Shown here: positions 36,082 to 44,951 of the stretch, piece after piece
Numbering within the stretch: the stretch's first letter is position 1
Layout: each line of letters starts with the position of its first letter
Source: Brachybacterium sp042666875
GTDB lineage: Bacteria > Actinomycetota > Actinomycetes > Actinomycetales > Dermabacteraceae
Reading direction: 5' to 3'
DNA: 64,000 bases
NCBI RefSeq assembly: GCF_042666875.1
Contig: NZ_JBHTCX010000011.1
Location: forward strand, 124,001 to 188,000
Made by a program: the position numbers and the translations under genes
The notes under the pieces: generated by a model
Told to the model about the DNA's origin: nothing
The model's input: only the letters and a program-made list of their open reading frames with translations
Databases searched by the model: none

Positions 36082-36135
36082 ATGGTCGACGACGTCCGCC
36101 CCGCGAACCTCGGCGCAGTCCGCCAGGTCACGCGC
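36082..36135. repeat. 54-bp perfect direct repeat, copy 2
   Basis: Second copy of 35352-35405. Partial similarity continues to 36155 and includes the stop codon (36151-36153) of the minus-strand MFS gene. Both copies therefore sit in the same place relative to a minus-strand stop codon. Confidence 0.85.
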
Positions 36136-36150
36136 CCCGGGGTCGGGCCG

Positions 36151-37590
36151 TCACTCCGCCAGCGCCCGCCCCCGCTGCTCGGGCAGGGTGAACGCGGCGC
36201 CCGCCGCCAGGGCGAAGGCCACCGCGAAGACGGCGAAGGACAGCACCTGCCCGCCGGTGGCCAGCAGCAGCGGCACCATGAACGGTGCCAGCAGCGAGGC
36301 GATGCGACCGAAGCCGGCCGCCGCGCCGGTGCCCGTGCCCCGCACGGCCGTGGGGTAGAGCTCCGGGCCGATCGCGTACAGCGCGCCCCAGGCTCCGAGG
36401 TTGAAGAAGCTCAGGCAGCAGCCGGCCACGATGATCAGCACCTCGGTGTCCGCCAGGCCGTAGGCGGTGGCGGAGAGGGCGGAGCCGGCCAGGAACAGCG
36501 TCAGCGTCCAGCGGCGCCCGATGACCTCGATCAGCCACGCGGAGACGGCGTAGCCGGGCAGCTGGGCGAGGGTGATGATCAGCGTGAAGGTGAACGACTG
36601 GGTCAGGGTGAAGCCGCGATCGACCAGCAGCGTGGGGATCCAGATGAAGGCCCCGTAGTACGAGAGGTTGATGAAGAACCACACCGCCCACAGCCCGGCG
36701 GTACGGCGGCGCAGCAGCGGCGACCAGATCCCCCCGGCGGTCTCGGAGCTGAGGGGATCGGCGGGCGGCGGTTCGGTGGTGACCCGCGCGGCGGGCGCTG
36801 CGGGCGACTCCGGGGAGACCTGCTGCGAGGACTCGGAGGAGTCCTGCTCAGCGGCCACCGGGGAGGCGAGTCCGGCCGAGTCCTCGAACCCGCGCACGAT
36901 GGTCTCGGCCTCGTCGTGACGGCCCTGCTTCTCCAGGAAGCGCACCGACTCCGGCATCCCCAGGCGCACCACCACCGAGTACAGCGCCGGCACCAGACCG
37001 ATGGCCAGCGCCCAGCGCCAGCCCGTGGGCCCGGAGGCGGCCACGAACGTCCCGATCACCGCGGCCAGGATCCACCCCAGGGCCCAGAACGCCTCGAGCC
37101 ACACGACCACGCGTCCGCGAATGCGGGCCGGGGCGAACTCGCTCATCAGGGTCGAGGCGACAGGCAGCTCGGCCCCCAGTCCCAGGCCCACCACGAAGCG
37201 CAGCAGGATCAGCACGCCGACGCCCATCGCCAGGGCGGAGGCGCCCGTGGCCAGGCCGTACACGAGCAGGGTGAGGGCGAAGACGCTGCGCCGGCCGAGG
37301 CGGTCGGCGAGCAGCCCGCCCAGGCTCGCCCCGATGGCCATGCCCGCGAACCCCGCCGAGGCGATCAGCGAGCCGTCGCCCTTGCTCAGCTCCCAGTGGA
37401 CGCTGAGGGCGGCGATGACGAAGGAGATCAGGCCGACGTCCATCGCATCCAGCGCCCAGCCGATGCCGGAGGCGCCCAGCATCCGCCCGTGCTTGCGGGT
37501 GAAGGGCAGGCGATCCAGGCGCTGCGACCTGGTCAGGGGGCGGGCGGCGCCGACGGGGGAGGCGTCGGGCGAGGCGGGGGTGGGGCTCAT
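36151..37590 (-). CDS. MFS transporter (sugar/organic acid porter type)
   Basis: This 479-residue 12-span transporter shows the MFS motif GGLLADRLGRRSVFALT after span 2 and PESVRFLEKQGRHDEAE after span 6, typical of sugar/acid porters. The loop between the halves is long and rich in Ser, Glu and Pro. I start at the ATG ending at 37590 because GGAG lies six bases upstream. An ATG two codons earlier and a longer in-frame extension have poorer signals. No enzyme genes accompany it, so the substrate is unknown. Confidence 0.83.
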   Translation of the reverse strand: MSPTPASPDASPVGAARPLTRSQRLDRLPFTRKHGRMLGASGIGWALDAMDVGLISFVIAALSVHWELSKGDGSLIASAGFAGMAIGASLGGLLADRLGRRSVFALTLLVYGLATGASALAMGVGVLILLRFVVGLGLGAELPVASTLMSEFAPARIRGRVVVWLEAFWALGWILAAVIGTFVAASGPTGWRWALAIGLVPALYSVVVRLGMPESVRFLEKQGRHDEAETIVRGFEDSAGLASPVAAEQDSSESSQQVSPESPAAPAARVTTEPPPADPLSSETAGGIWSPLLRRRTAGLWAVWFFINLSYYGAFIWIPTLLVDRGFTLTQSFTFTLIITLAQLPGYAVSAWLIEVIGRRWTLTLFLAGSALSATAYGLADTEVLIIVAGCCLSFFNLGAWGALYAIGPELYPTAVRGTGTGAAAGFGRIASLLAPFMVPLLLATGGQVLSFAVFAVAFALAAGAAFTLPEQRGRALAE

Positions 37591-37844
37591 CGTCATCTCC
37601 GGGATGGCTGGGCGGTTCCCGAGCCATGATGGCGCACGCCCCACCGGGCGCAACCCCCTCTCGGGGCCCCGCGCGGCCGATCGCGCACGGCCGGCCCCGC
37701 AAGACTCCTGGTCACTGTGATAAAAAGCCTCGAAGGTCTCGGATCCGTTGCGAAAGTCCGCCCGCGGCGTGTCCGGGCGCGAGGCGGCCACCGTCGGCAG
37801 CGTCGCGTGTCTCACATCACGTCATGCTCACGTGGGAAGAACGT

Positions 37845-37873
37845 TTGACAGCCGGTTTACAGCGCTGCAAACT
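37845..37873 (+). promoter_or_regulatory. Promoter with LacI operator, oligosaccharide importer
   Basis: TTGACA (37845-37850) is a consensus -35; CAAACT (37868-37873) is the -10 at 17 bp. TTTACAGCGCTGCAAA (37856-37871) is a palindrome with one mismatch that covers the spacer and -10. A near-identical site lies at 44926-44941. The remaining 37591-38016 has no gene, only the ribosome site GAGGAGG at 38002-38008. Confidence 0.78.
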
Positions 37874-38016
37874 TGGCCGGGCGTGGCAACCGCGGTCGCG
37901 GACGCACTGCCCGGTCTCCTCGACCGGCCGGTGCCCGCGGCCGAGGAGGATTGCGCGACGTCGGCGCGAGCACGCGCGACGACGACGCGTGACGGTGCGC
38001 CCGAGGAGGCCCGATA

Positions 38017-39312
38017 GTGCGAACGAGAACACGTGGTGGACCAGAGCAGGTGGCCCGGCGAGGATTCCTCGCCGGCGCCGCAGGAGGCCTCGGCGTGGGC
38101 GCGCTCGCCCTGGCCGGCTGCTCCAGTGGAGCCGCGAGCGGAGGCAGCCTGCGCTTCTTCATGCAGAAGCAGGAGGTCATCGGGTACTTCGGTGACCTGC
38201 TGACTCAGTTCGAGAGCGCCCATCCGGGCACCTCCGTCGTCCACGACTCCACCACGGCGATCGCCCCGCAGTTCGTGCGCGGGGACCCGGCGGACGTCGG
38301 CTGCTTCAACACCAACCTCGAGCTCGCCCGGTACATCGAGCGCGGCGTGCTGCGCGACCTCTCGGATCTGCCGTCGGCCGCTCGGATCCGCGACAGCATC
38401 GGCGTGCTCGCCACCCAGTACGCCGACTACCCCGGCCGCACCAGCGTGCTGCCGTACTCCCTGGCCGCGGCCGGTGTCATCTACAACAAGACGATCTTCG
38501 CCGAGCACGACCTGCCGGTGCCGGAGACCTGGGACGAGTTCGTCGACGTGTGCACCGAGCTGCAGAAGGCCGAGATCACCCCGATCTACGCCACCGACCG
38601 CGACACCTGGACCCTGTGGCAGGGCCTGTTCGACTACTCCGTGGGCAGCCTCGTCGATCCCGCCGAGTTCTTCGCGAAGATGACCGAGATCGGCGAGGAC
38701 GTCGGCCCCGACTCGGAGGTCTCCTTCGAGAAGGACTTCGCCGTGCCCATGGAGCGCGCGAAGACCATCTCCTCGTTCTTCAACCCCGACCACGCCACCC
38801 GGTCCTACGCCGACGGCAACCTCGCCTTCGGCAAGGGCGAGGCGGCGATGTACCTCCAGGGGCCGTGGGCGCTGGGCCAGATCGCGCTGATCGACGAGAC
38901 GCTCGACATCGGCACCTTCGCGCTGCCGGTGACCAACGACCCGGCCGACCGGCAGGCGCGCGTGAACGTCGACCTGGGACTGTGGATCCCCGAGGAGGCG
39001 CAGGACGTCGAGACCGCGCGCGAGCTCGTCGAGTTCCTCATGCAGCCCGAGATCATCGACGCCTACAACCGCGACAACCTCGCCTACTCGACCACGAAGG
39101 ACGCGCCGCCGCAGACCGATGAGCGGCTGGAGGGCCTGCAGGCCTACGTCGACGAGGCGGCGTTCTACCAGGGCGCCGGCACCTTCGTGCCCACCTCGAT
39201 CCCGCTGGGCAACTACCTCCAGGCGGCGATCCGCAGCGGGGACTTCACCACGATGCTGCGCCAGCTCGATGCCGACTGGCGCCGCGTGGCCGGCCGGGAC
39301 GCCACGGTCTGA
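38017..39312 (+). CDS. Carbohydrate-binding lipoprotein of a CUT1-type importer
   Basis: This is a 431-residue family 1 extracellular sugar-binding protein. A GTG start follows GAGGAGG. The signal has twin arginines (VARRGFLAG), a hydrophobic stretch and lipobox LAGC. Internal segments DLPVPETWDEFVDVCTELQK and AAMYLQGPWALGQI are usual for oligosaccharide-binding proteins. With the two permeases and GH31/GH2 enzymes it probably imports a glucose- or galactose-containing oligosaccharide. Confidence 0.88.
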   Translation: MRTRTRGGPEQVARRGFLAGAAGGLGVGALALAGCSSGAASGGSLRFFMQKQEVIGYFGDLLTQFESAHPGTSVVHDSTTAIAPQFVRGDPADVGCFNTNLELARYIERGVLRDLSDLPSAARIRDSIGVLATQYADYPGRTSVLPYSLAAAGVIYNKTIFAEHDLPVPETWDEFVDVCTELQKAEITPIYATDRDTWTLWQGLFDYSVGSLVDPAEFFAKMTEIGEDVGPDSEVSFEKDFAVPMERAKTISSFFNPDHATRSYADGNLAFGKGEAAMYLQGPWALGQIALIDETLDIGTFALPVTNDPADRQARVNVDLGLWIPEEAQDVETARELVEFLMQPEIIDAYNRDNLAYSTTKDAPPQTDERLEGLQAYVDEAAFYQGAGTFVPTSIPLGNYLQAAIRSGDFTTMLRQLDADWRRVAGRDATV

Positions 39313-39344
39313 GCGCCATGGCACACGTCGATCCAGGAGCGAAC

Positions 39345-40292
39345 ATGACCACCACCGACACCACGTCCGCCACCCGCGGCACCAGCACCGGCCGCGGCAC
39401 CAGCGCCGGCCGCGGCTCGCGCCGCCACGGGCCGCGCACCGATCTGATCCACTACCTGTTCCTCGTCCCCGCCCTGCTCGCCTTCACCGGGTTCGTCGTG
39501 GTCCCGGCGAGCGTGGGCATCTTCTACAGCTTCACCGACTACGTCGGCTTCGGCGAGTGGAAGCTGCTGGGGCTGGCGAACTACCAGGCCCTGTTCTCCG
39601 ATCCCTCCATCCTCAGCTCCTACTCGTTCACGCTCGGCTTCGCGCTGGTCACCGTGGTGGTCACGCAGACCATCGCCCTCGCGCTGGCGATCGCGCTGAC
39701 CAAGCGGGTGCGGTTCGCGGCCGGGCTGCGCACGATCTTCGTGATCCCGATGGTGGTCTCCGGCATCGTCGTGGCCTACGTGTTCAACTATCTGTTCTCC
39801 AACACCGTCCCGGCGCTGGCGACCGCGCTCGGCATCGGGCCGCTCCAGGAGAGCATCCTGGGCAACCCCGACCTCGCGTGGCTCTCGATCGTGATCGTCA
39901 CCGCCTGGCAGACGGTCCCCGGGGCCCTGCTGATCTACACCGCCGGGCTCACCTCCATCCCGGACGACCTCTACGAGGCCAGCTCCCTGGACGGCGCCTC
40001 CACCTGGAAGCAGCTGTGGGCGATCACGCTGCCGTTGATCAGCGGCTTCGTGCTGATCAACACGATCCTCGGGGTGAAGGGCTACCTGGGCGCCTACGAC
40101 GTCATCGTCGGCCTCACCGGCGGCGGGCCGGGAACCTCCACCCGCAGCGTGGCCATGAGCATCTTCTCCGGCTTCACCGGCGGTGAGTACGCCTACCAGA
40201 TGGCCAACGCGACGATCTTCTTCGTGATCACGGTCCTCATCTCCGTCGTGCAGCTGGTCGTTGTACGAGGAAGGAACCTCCGACTCGCATGA
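39345..40292 (+). CDS. CUT1 sugar permease, MalF-like
   Basis: This 315-residue membrane protein has six spans and the EAA loop YEASSLDGASTWKQLWAITL near residue 210. An ATG at 39318 is possible, but AGGAG (39335-39339) fits the ATG at 39345. Its stop overlaps the second permease start by 4 bp (ATGA). The N-terminal 30 residues are a Thr/Gly/Arg-rich tail. Confidence 0.88.
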   Translation: MTTTDTTSATRGTSTGRGTSAGRGSRRHGPRTDLIHYLFLVPALLAFTGFVVVPASVGIFYSFTDYVGFGEWKLLGLANYQALFSDPSILSSYSFTLGFALVTVVVTQTIALALAIALTKRVRFAAGLRTIFVIPMVVSGIVVAYVFNYLFSNTVPALATALGIGPLQESILGNPDLAWLSIVIVTAWQTVPGALLIYTAGLTSIPDDLYEASSLDGASTWKQLWAITLPLISGFVLINTILGVKGYLGAYDVIVGLTGGGPGTSTRSVAMSIFSGFTGGEYAYQMANATIFFVITVLISVVQLVVVRGRNLRLA

Positions 40293-41239
40293 GCACTCTC
40301 GACACCGCCTCCACCGGCACCGGCCCGGCCGCTCCGTCCCTCGCCGGCGCCCCGGCCGGCGCCCCGGGCGGCAGCACGCCCTCCGGTCCCGGCCGCACCG
40401 GTCTCCTGCGCCACCAGGGCGGCCGGGCGAACTGGCCGCTGACGATCCTGCTCGCGCTCGCCGCGCTGACCGTGATCATCCCGCTGTACGTCACGGTGGC
40501 GATGGCCTTCAAGACCAGCCCGCAGTCGGCCGACGGCAACGCTCTCTCCCTGCCCAGTCCCGTCAATCCGGGGAGCTTCGCCGAGGCCTGGAAGCTTACG
40601 CACTTCCCCGTCGCCTTCGGCGTCTCGGTGCTCGTGTGCGTGCTGACGGTGGCGCTGACGCTGCTGCTGAGCTCGCTGGCCTCCTACTCGATCGTGCGCA
40701 ACTGGCACCGGCGGTTCTTCCGCTGGTCGTTCATCTACCTGCTGGCCGCGATGTTCCTGCCGTTCCCGGTGGTGGCACTGCCGCAGATCAAGCTCACCGC
40801 TCAGCTGGGTCTGGACAACCCCGTCGGGGTGGCGATCCTGCACGCGATGTTCCAGCTCTCCTTCTCCGTGCTGCTCTACTCGGCCTATCTGCGCTCGATC
40901 CCGGGCGAGCTCGAGGAGAGCGCCCGCATCGACGGCGCCTCGACCTGGCAGATCTTCTGGCGGATCATCCTGCCGCTGCTGGGCCCGATGAACGCGACCG
41001 TCGGCATCTTCGCCTTCCTGGCCTCCTGGAACGACTTCATGCTGGCCTCGCTGATCACATCGAACCCGCGCCTGCAGACGCTGCCCGTGGTCCAGAACAT
41101 CTTCCAGAGCGACTTCGGCACCAACTACAACGTCGCCTTCGCGTCCTACTTGATGGCGATGGCGCCGACGGTCATCGTGTACCTCATCGCCCAGCGCTGG
41201 GTGATCAGCGGCATCACCCAGGGCGCCGTGAAGTCCTGA
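40289..41239 (+). CDS. CUT1 sugar permease, MalG-like
   Basis: This 316-residue permease has a 35-residue Gly/Pro/Ala-rich start, six spans and the EAA loop LEESARIDGASTWQIFWRII near residue 210. It pairs with the upstream permease. No ATPase gene accompanies the pair, so a shared MsiK-type ATPase encoded elsewhere must power it. Confidence 0.88.
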   Translation: MSTLDTASTGTGPAAPSLAGAPAGAPGGSTPSGPGRTGLLRHQGGRANWPLTILLALAALTVIIPLYVTVAMAFKTSPQSADGNALSLPSPVNPGSFAEAWKLTHFPVAFGVSVLVCVLTVALTLLLSSLASYSIVRNWHRRFFRWSFIYLLAAMFLPFPVVALPQIKLTAQLGLDNPVGVAILHAMFQLSFSVLLYSAYLRSIPGELEESARIDGASTWQIFWRIILPLLGPMNATVGIFAFLASWNDFMLASLITSNPRLQTLPVVQNIFQSDFGTNYNVAFASYLMAMAPTVIVYLIAQRWVISGITQGAVKS

Positions 41240-41309
41240 TCCCCGATATCCCGGGGCCGTGCGGCCACGGTCGCCCGCCCTCCCCGTCGCAGACCTACCA
41301 GGAGCCAGC

Positions 41310-43676
41310 ATGACCCCCTCCCGGCACGATGCCGCGTCCCTGCCCGTCGTCCGTCCCTTTCCCGGCACCGACCCGGTGGCCCATCCCGAGGCCGTGGTCA
41401 CGGGGGAGAACTGGCGGATCAGCGTCCTGGCCGACGGTCTGTTCCGGCTGGAGTGGAGCGAGGACGGCGGCTTCGAGGACCGTGCCTCCACGTTCGCGAT
41501 CCGCCGGCGCCTGGAGGTGCCGGAGTTCTCGGTGGTCCGCAGCGGCGCCGGGGTCGAGATCAGCACCGGCCGTGCTCAGCTGCGCTACGACGGGCAGCGC
41601 TTCTCCGCGGCGGGGCTGAGCGTGGAGACCCTGGGCCCGGATGCGAACCGGTGGACCTACGGGCAGGAGCCGCGCGACCTCGGCGGCACCGGCCGGACCC
41701 TCGACGACGTCGACGGGCGGATGCCGCTGGAGCCCGGCATCCTCGCCCGCGACGGCATCACCATGCTCGATGACAGCGACTCGTTCCTGTTCGAGGCCGA
41801 CGGATGGATCGGCACCCGCGCCCCGGGCCGCCGTGACCTCACGATCTTCGCCTACGGGCGCGACTACGACGCCGCGCTGGCGGCGTTCTACGCCGTCTCC
41901 GGGCGCCCCTCGCTGCTGCCGCGCTGGGCACTGGGCAACTGGTGGAGCCGCTACCACCCCTACAGCGCGGAGAGCTACCTCGAGCTGATGGACCGCTTCG
42001 AGACGGAGCAGATCCCGTTCTCGGTCGCGGTGATCGACATGGACTGGCACCGGGTCGAGTCCGTCCCCTCCCGCTTCGGCAGCGGCTGGACCGGCTACTC
42101 CTGGGAGCCCTCGCTGTTCCCGGACCCGGCGGGCTTCCTCGAGCAGCTGCACCGGCGCGGCATGCGCACCACGCTGAACCTGCATCCGGCCGACGGCGTG
42201 CGCGCCTTCGAGGACGCCTACCCCGAGATGGCCCGCGAGCTGGGGATCGACCCGGGGACCGAGCAGACCATCCCCTTCGATCCCACCGACCGCGACTTCC
42301 TGCGCGCCTACTTCGACCACCTCCACCACCCCCTCGAGGAGCAGGGCGTGGACTTCTGGTGGATCGACTGGCAGCAGGGCAGCACCAGCCGCCTGCCCGG
42401 GGTGGACCCGCTGTGGCTGCTGAACCACTTCCATCAGCTGGACTCGGCCCGCGACGGCGGCGCCGGGATGACCTTCTCCCGCTACGCCGGCCCCGGCAGC
42501 CATCGCTACGCCGTCGGCTTCTCGGGCGACGCCGTGGTCTCCTGGGACTCGCTGGCCTTCCAGCCCGAGTTCACCGCCACCGCCGCGAACATCGGCTACG
42601 GCTGGTGGAGTCACGACATCGGCGGCCACACCCGCGGCCTCCGCGACGACGAGCTGGCCACGCGGTGGGTGCAGTTCGGCGTGTTCTCGCCGATCATGCG
42701 CCTGCACTCGGCCAACAACCCTTTCATCCGCAAGGAGCCGTGGACCTTCCCGGCCGGCCACCGGGCTGCGATGGGCGAGGCCCTGCGGCTGCGGCACCGC
42801 CTGGTGCCCTACCTGCACACCATGAACCACCGGGCGGCCGACGGCACCCCGCTGGTGCGGCCGCTGTACCACCTCCACCCCCGTCGCGACGAGGCCTACC
42901 GCGCCCCGAACGCCTACGCCTTCGGCTCGGAGCTGATCATCGCCCCGATCGTCTCGCCCCGCGATCCGGCCAGCCTGCACGGCAGCGCGCGCACCTGGCT
43001 CCCGCCCGGCCAGTGGATCGACATCTTCACCTCCGCCGCCTACGCGGGGGACCGGATCGCGGACCTCCACCGGCCACTGGAGACCATCCCCGCCCTGCTC
43101 CGCTCCGGCGGCATCCTCCCGCTCGCGGCCGAGGACCAGCTCGACGTCACCCAGAACCCCGACACGCTCGAGCTGCTCCTGAACCCCACGGCCGACGGGA
43201 CCTTCGAGCTCGTCGAGGACCGCGAAGGCGCCGAGCACGACGTCGCCCGCACCCGGCTGAGCTGGGAGGCCGCCACCTCCACCCTCCGGATCGCTCCGGT
43301 CGAGGGTGAGGCGGGCGTCGTCCCGCAGCAGCGCACCTGGCGGATCACCGTGCTGGGCGAACCGGCCACCGGGCAGGAGGTCGCAGAGCGCTCGCCGGGC
43401 CGCTTCAGCGTCGATCTCCCGGTGCAGGCAGCAGACGGTGCGGTGCTGGAGCTGGCCGGGCCCCCGCGCATCGGCCTCGATGCCCGCCGCGTGGTGCGCG
43501 AGGTGCTCGAGCAGGCCCAGGCCGGCAACCCCGAGAAGCTGCGCGCCTGGGAGATCGTCTCCCGGGACGCGCCGGTGGCGGAGCGGATCGCCGAGCTGGA
43601 GACCGTCGGCCTGCCCGCCTCGCTGCGCGCCGTGATCATCGAGCTGCTCGGCAGCATCCAGACCGGCGAGGCCTGA
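41310..43676 (+). CDS. Glycoside hydrolase family 31 (alpha-glucosidase-like)
   Basis: This is a 788-residue cytoplasmic enzyme; no signal peptide is seen. The retaining nucleophile is expected at Asp353 in FWWIDWQQG and the acid/base at Asp407 in GFSGDAV. GYGWWSHDIGGHTRG and FGVFSPIMRLHSANNP are GH31 substrate-pocket segments. AGGAG at 41300 sets the start. It likely splits alpha-linked glucose or xylose from imported oligosaccharides; linkage cannot be told from sequence. It is the last gene of the importer operon. Confidence 0.88.
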   Translation: MTPSRHDAASLPVVRPFPGTDPVAHPEAVVTGENWRISVLADGLFRLEWSEDGGFEDRASTFAIRRRLEVPEFSVVRSGAGVEISTGRAQLRYDGQRFSAAGLSVETLGPDANRWTYGQEPRDLGGTGRTLDDVDGRMPLEPGILARDGITMLDDSDSFLFEADGWIGTRAPGRRDLTIFAYGRDYDAALAAFYAVSGRPSLLPRWALGNWWSRYHPYSAESYLELMDRFETEQIPFSVAVIDMDWHRVESVPSRFGSGWTGYSWEPSLFPDPAGFLEQLHRRGMRTTLNLHPADGVRAFEDAYPEMARELGIDPGTEQTIPFDPTDRDFLRAYFDHLHHPLEEQGVDFWWIDWQQGSTSRLPGVDPLWLLNHFHQLDSARDGGAGMTFSRYAGPGSHRYAVGFSGDAVVSWDSLAFQPEFTATAANIGYGWWSHDIGGHTRGLRDDELATRWVQFGVFSPIMRLHSANNPFIRKEPWTFPAGHRAAMGEALRLRHRLVPYLHTMNHRAADGTPLVRPLYHLHPRRDEAYRAPNAYAFGSELIIAPIVSPRDPASLHGSARTWLPPGQWIDIFTSAAYAGDRIADLHRPLETIPALLRSGGILPLAAEDQLDVTQNPDTLELLLNPTADGTFELVEDREGAEHDVARTRLSWEAATSTLRIAPVEGEAGVVPQQRTWRITVLGEPATGQEVAERSPGRFSVDLPVQAADGAVLELAGPPRIGLDARRVVREVLEQAQAGNPEKLRAWEIVSRDAPVAERIAELETVGLPASLRAVIIELLGSIQTGEA

Positions 43677-43716
43677 GGCCTGTTGGCCGGCGCTGCTGGC
43701 CGGCGACCCGGCCCGG

Positions 43717-43773
43717 CGGTACTCCAGCGTCCAGCGGAGCACATATATGTCGCACCGTGCCGCTGGAGTACCG
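43717..43773. repeat. 57-bp palindrome between convergent genes
   Basis: CGGTACTCCAGCG (43717-43729) and CGCTGGAGTACCG (43761-43773) are perfect 13-bp arms around a centre containing ATATAT. It lies between the GH31 and LacI stop codons. Size and TA-rich centre resemble family A, but the arm sequence differs. Confidence 0.65.
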
Positions 43774-43829
43774 TTCAGCCGGAGCCGACCGGTCAGCGTG
43801 CCGGAGCCGGCCGACGGGGCAGCGGCGAG

Positions 43830-44873
43830 TCAGTCGCCAGCGCCAGGCTCGTCGACCGACCCGTCCGGGTAGGGGGCGCTCTCTCCGACCAGCAACCGGT
43901 GGCCGACCGTGCGGTGCCGGCCGGGCCCGTCGTGCCCTTCGATCCGCTCGAGCAGCAGCTCCAGCGTGCTCTCGGCGAGGGCCACGGTGTCCGGTGCCAC
44001 GGACGTGAGACTGGGGGCCAGGCTCGCCGCCAGACCGATCGCATCCCACCCGATCACGGCGATGTCGTTCGGGGCCTCGAGCCCGCGCAGGCGCATGGCC
44101 CGCAGGGCACCGAGAGCGGCGAGATCGTCGCGGCACAGCAGTGCATCGATCTCCAGGCCCGTATCCAGCGCTCGTCCGAAGGCCGCCTCGGCCCCCTGGG
44201 CGTCCCCGACCCCGCGGGGGACCAGGAGTGAGTCCTCGGCGGCCAGGCCGGCCGCTTCCAGCCCGTCGCGGTAGCCCTGCAGGCGCAGCAGCGAGGTCTG
44301 CGACAGCGCAGCGGGCTCGTGCCCGAGGAAGCCGATGCGGCGGCGGCCGAGGGCGACCAGGTGCGCAACCGCCTCGGCCGCTGCGCGGACGTTGTCGATG
44401 GCGACCTGGTCGGAATGGCGCGGGCGCTCGGCCTCGCCGAGGAAGACGACCGCAGTGTCCCCGCGCAGCTCGTCGAGCTCGGCCGGGGTGAGGTCCTGGG
44501 GGTGGATGATCACGCCGTCGACCACCCCGGCCTCACGCCCGCGCACTGCGGAGCGCTCGCCGTCGGCCGTGCCGCCGGTCTCCTCGAACAGCAGGTGGTA
44601 GCCACGAGCCGCGCAGACCCGGGAGATGACGTGGGCGAGCTCGGCGAAGTAGGGCCGGCGCAGGTCGGCGAAGGCGAAGGCCAGCATGTTCGACCGGCCC
44701 GTGGCCAGGCTGCGCCCGGAGACGTTCGGGCGGTAACCCAGCGCATCGATCGAGGCCTGCACCCGAGTGCGCATGGGGTCGCTGACGTGCTGATACCCGC
44801 GCACCACATTGGAGACCGTCTTCATCGAGACGCCCGCGTGGTCGGCGACGTCCTGCAGCGTGACCCGGCTCAT
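43830..44873 (-). CDS. LacI-family transcriptional repressor
   Basis: This 347-residue regulator has an N-terminal helix-turn-helix and hinge (VTLQDVADHAGVSMKTVSNV, then ALGYRPNVSGRSLATGR). The periplasmic-binding-like domain contains GVIIHPQD and DDLAALGALRAMRLRGL. It should bind the two TTTMCAGCGCTGYAAA-type palindromes at 37856 and 44926 and be released by an imported sugar. TACCGT lies seven bases before the ATG, so its mRNA may be leaderless. Confidence 0.9.
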   Translation of the reverse strand: MSRVTLQDVADHAGVSMKTVSNVVRGYQHVSDPMRTRVQASIDALGYRPNVSGRSLATGRSNMLAFAFADLRRPYFAELAHVISRVCAARGYHLLFEETGGTADGERSAVRGREAGVVDGVIIHPQDLTPAELDELRGDTAVVFLGEAERPRHSDQVAIDNVRAAAEAVAHLVALGRRRIGFLGHEPAALSQTSLLRLQGYRDGLEAAGLAAEDSLLVPRGVGDAQGAEAAFGRALDTGLEIDALLCRDDLAALGALRAMRLRGLEAPNDIAVIGWDAIGLAASLAPSLTSVAPDTVALAESTLELLLERIEGHDGPGRHRTVGHRLLVGESAPYPDGSVDEPGAGD

Positions 44874-44914
44874 CCGTCCAACGGTACCCGGACCGCGACG
44901 TTCCCGGATCCCGA

Positions 44915-44943
44915 TTGACCGGGAGTTTCCAGCGCTGTAAATT
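44915..44943 (+). promoter_or_regulatory. Promoter with LacI operator before the GH2 gene
   Basis: TTGACC (44915-44920) and TAAATT (44938-44943) are 17 bp apart. TTTCCAGCGCTGTAAA (44926-44941), a palindrome with one mismatch, covers the -10. The -10 ends eight bases before the ATG at 44952, so the GH2 message is probably leaderless. Confidence 0.78.
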
Positions 44944-44951
44944 CGGCGGGC

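Noticed and set aside
36151..37815. Longer MFS protein starting at 37815
   Set aside because: The extra N-terminal 75 residues are polar, overlap the intergenic region and have no ribosome site; the ATG ending at 37590 is better.
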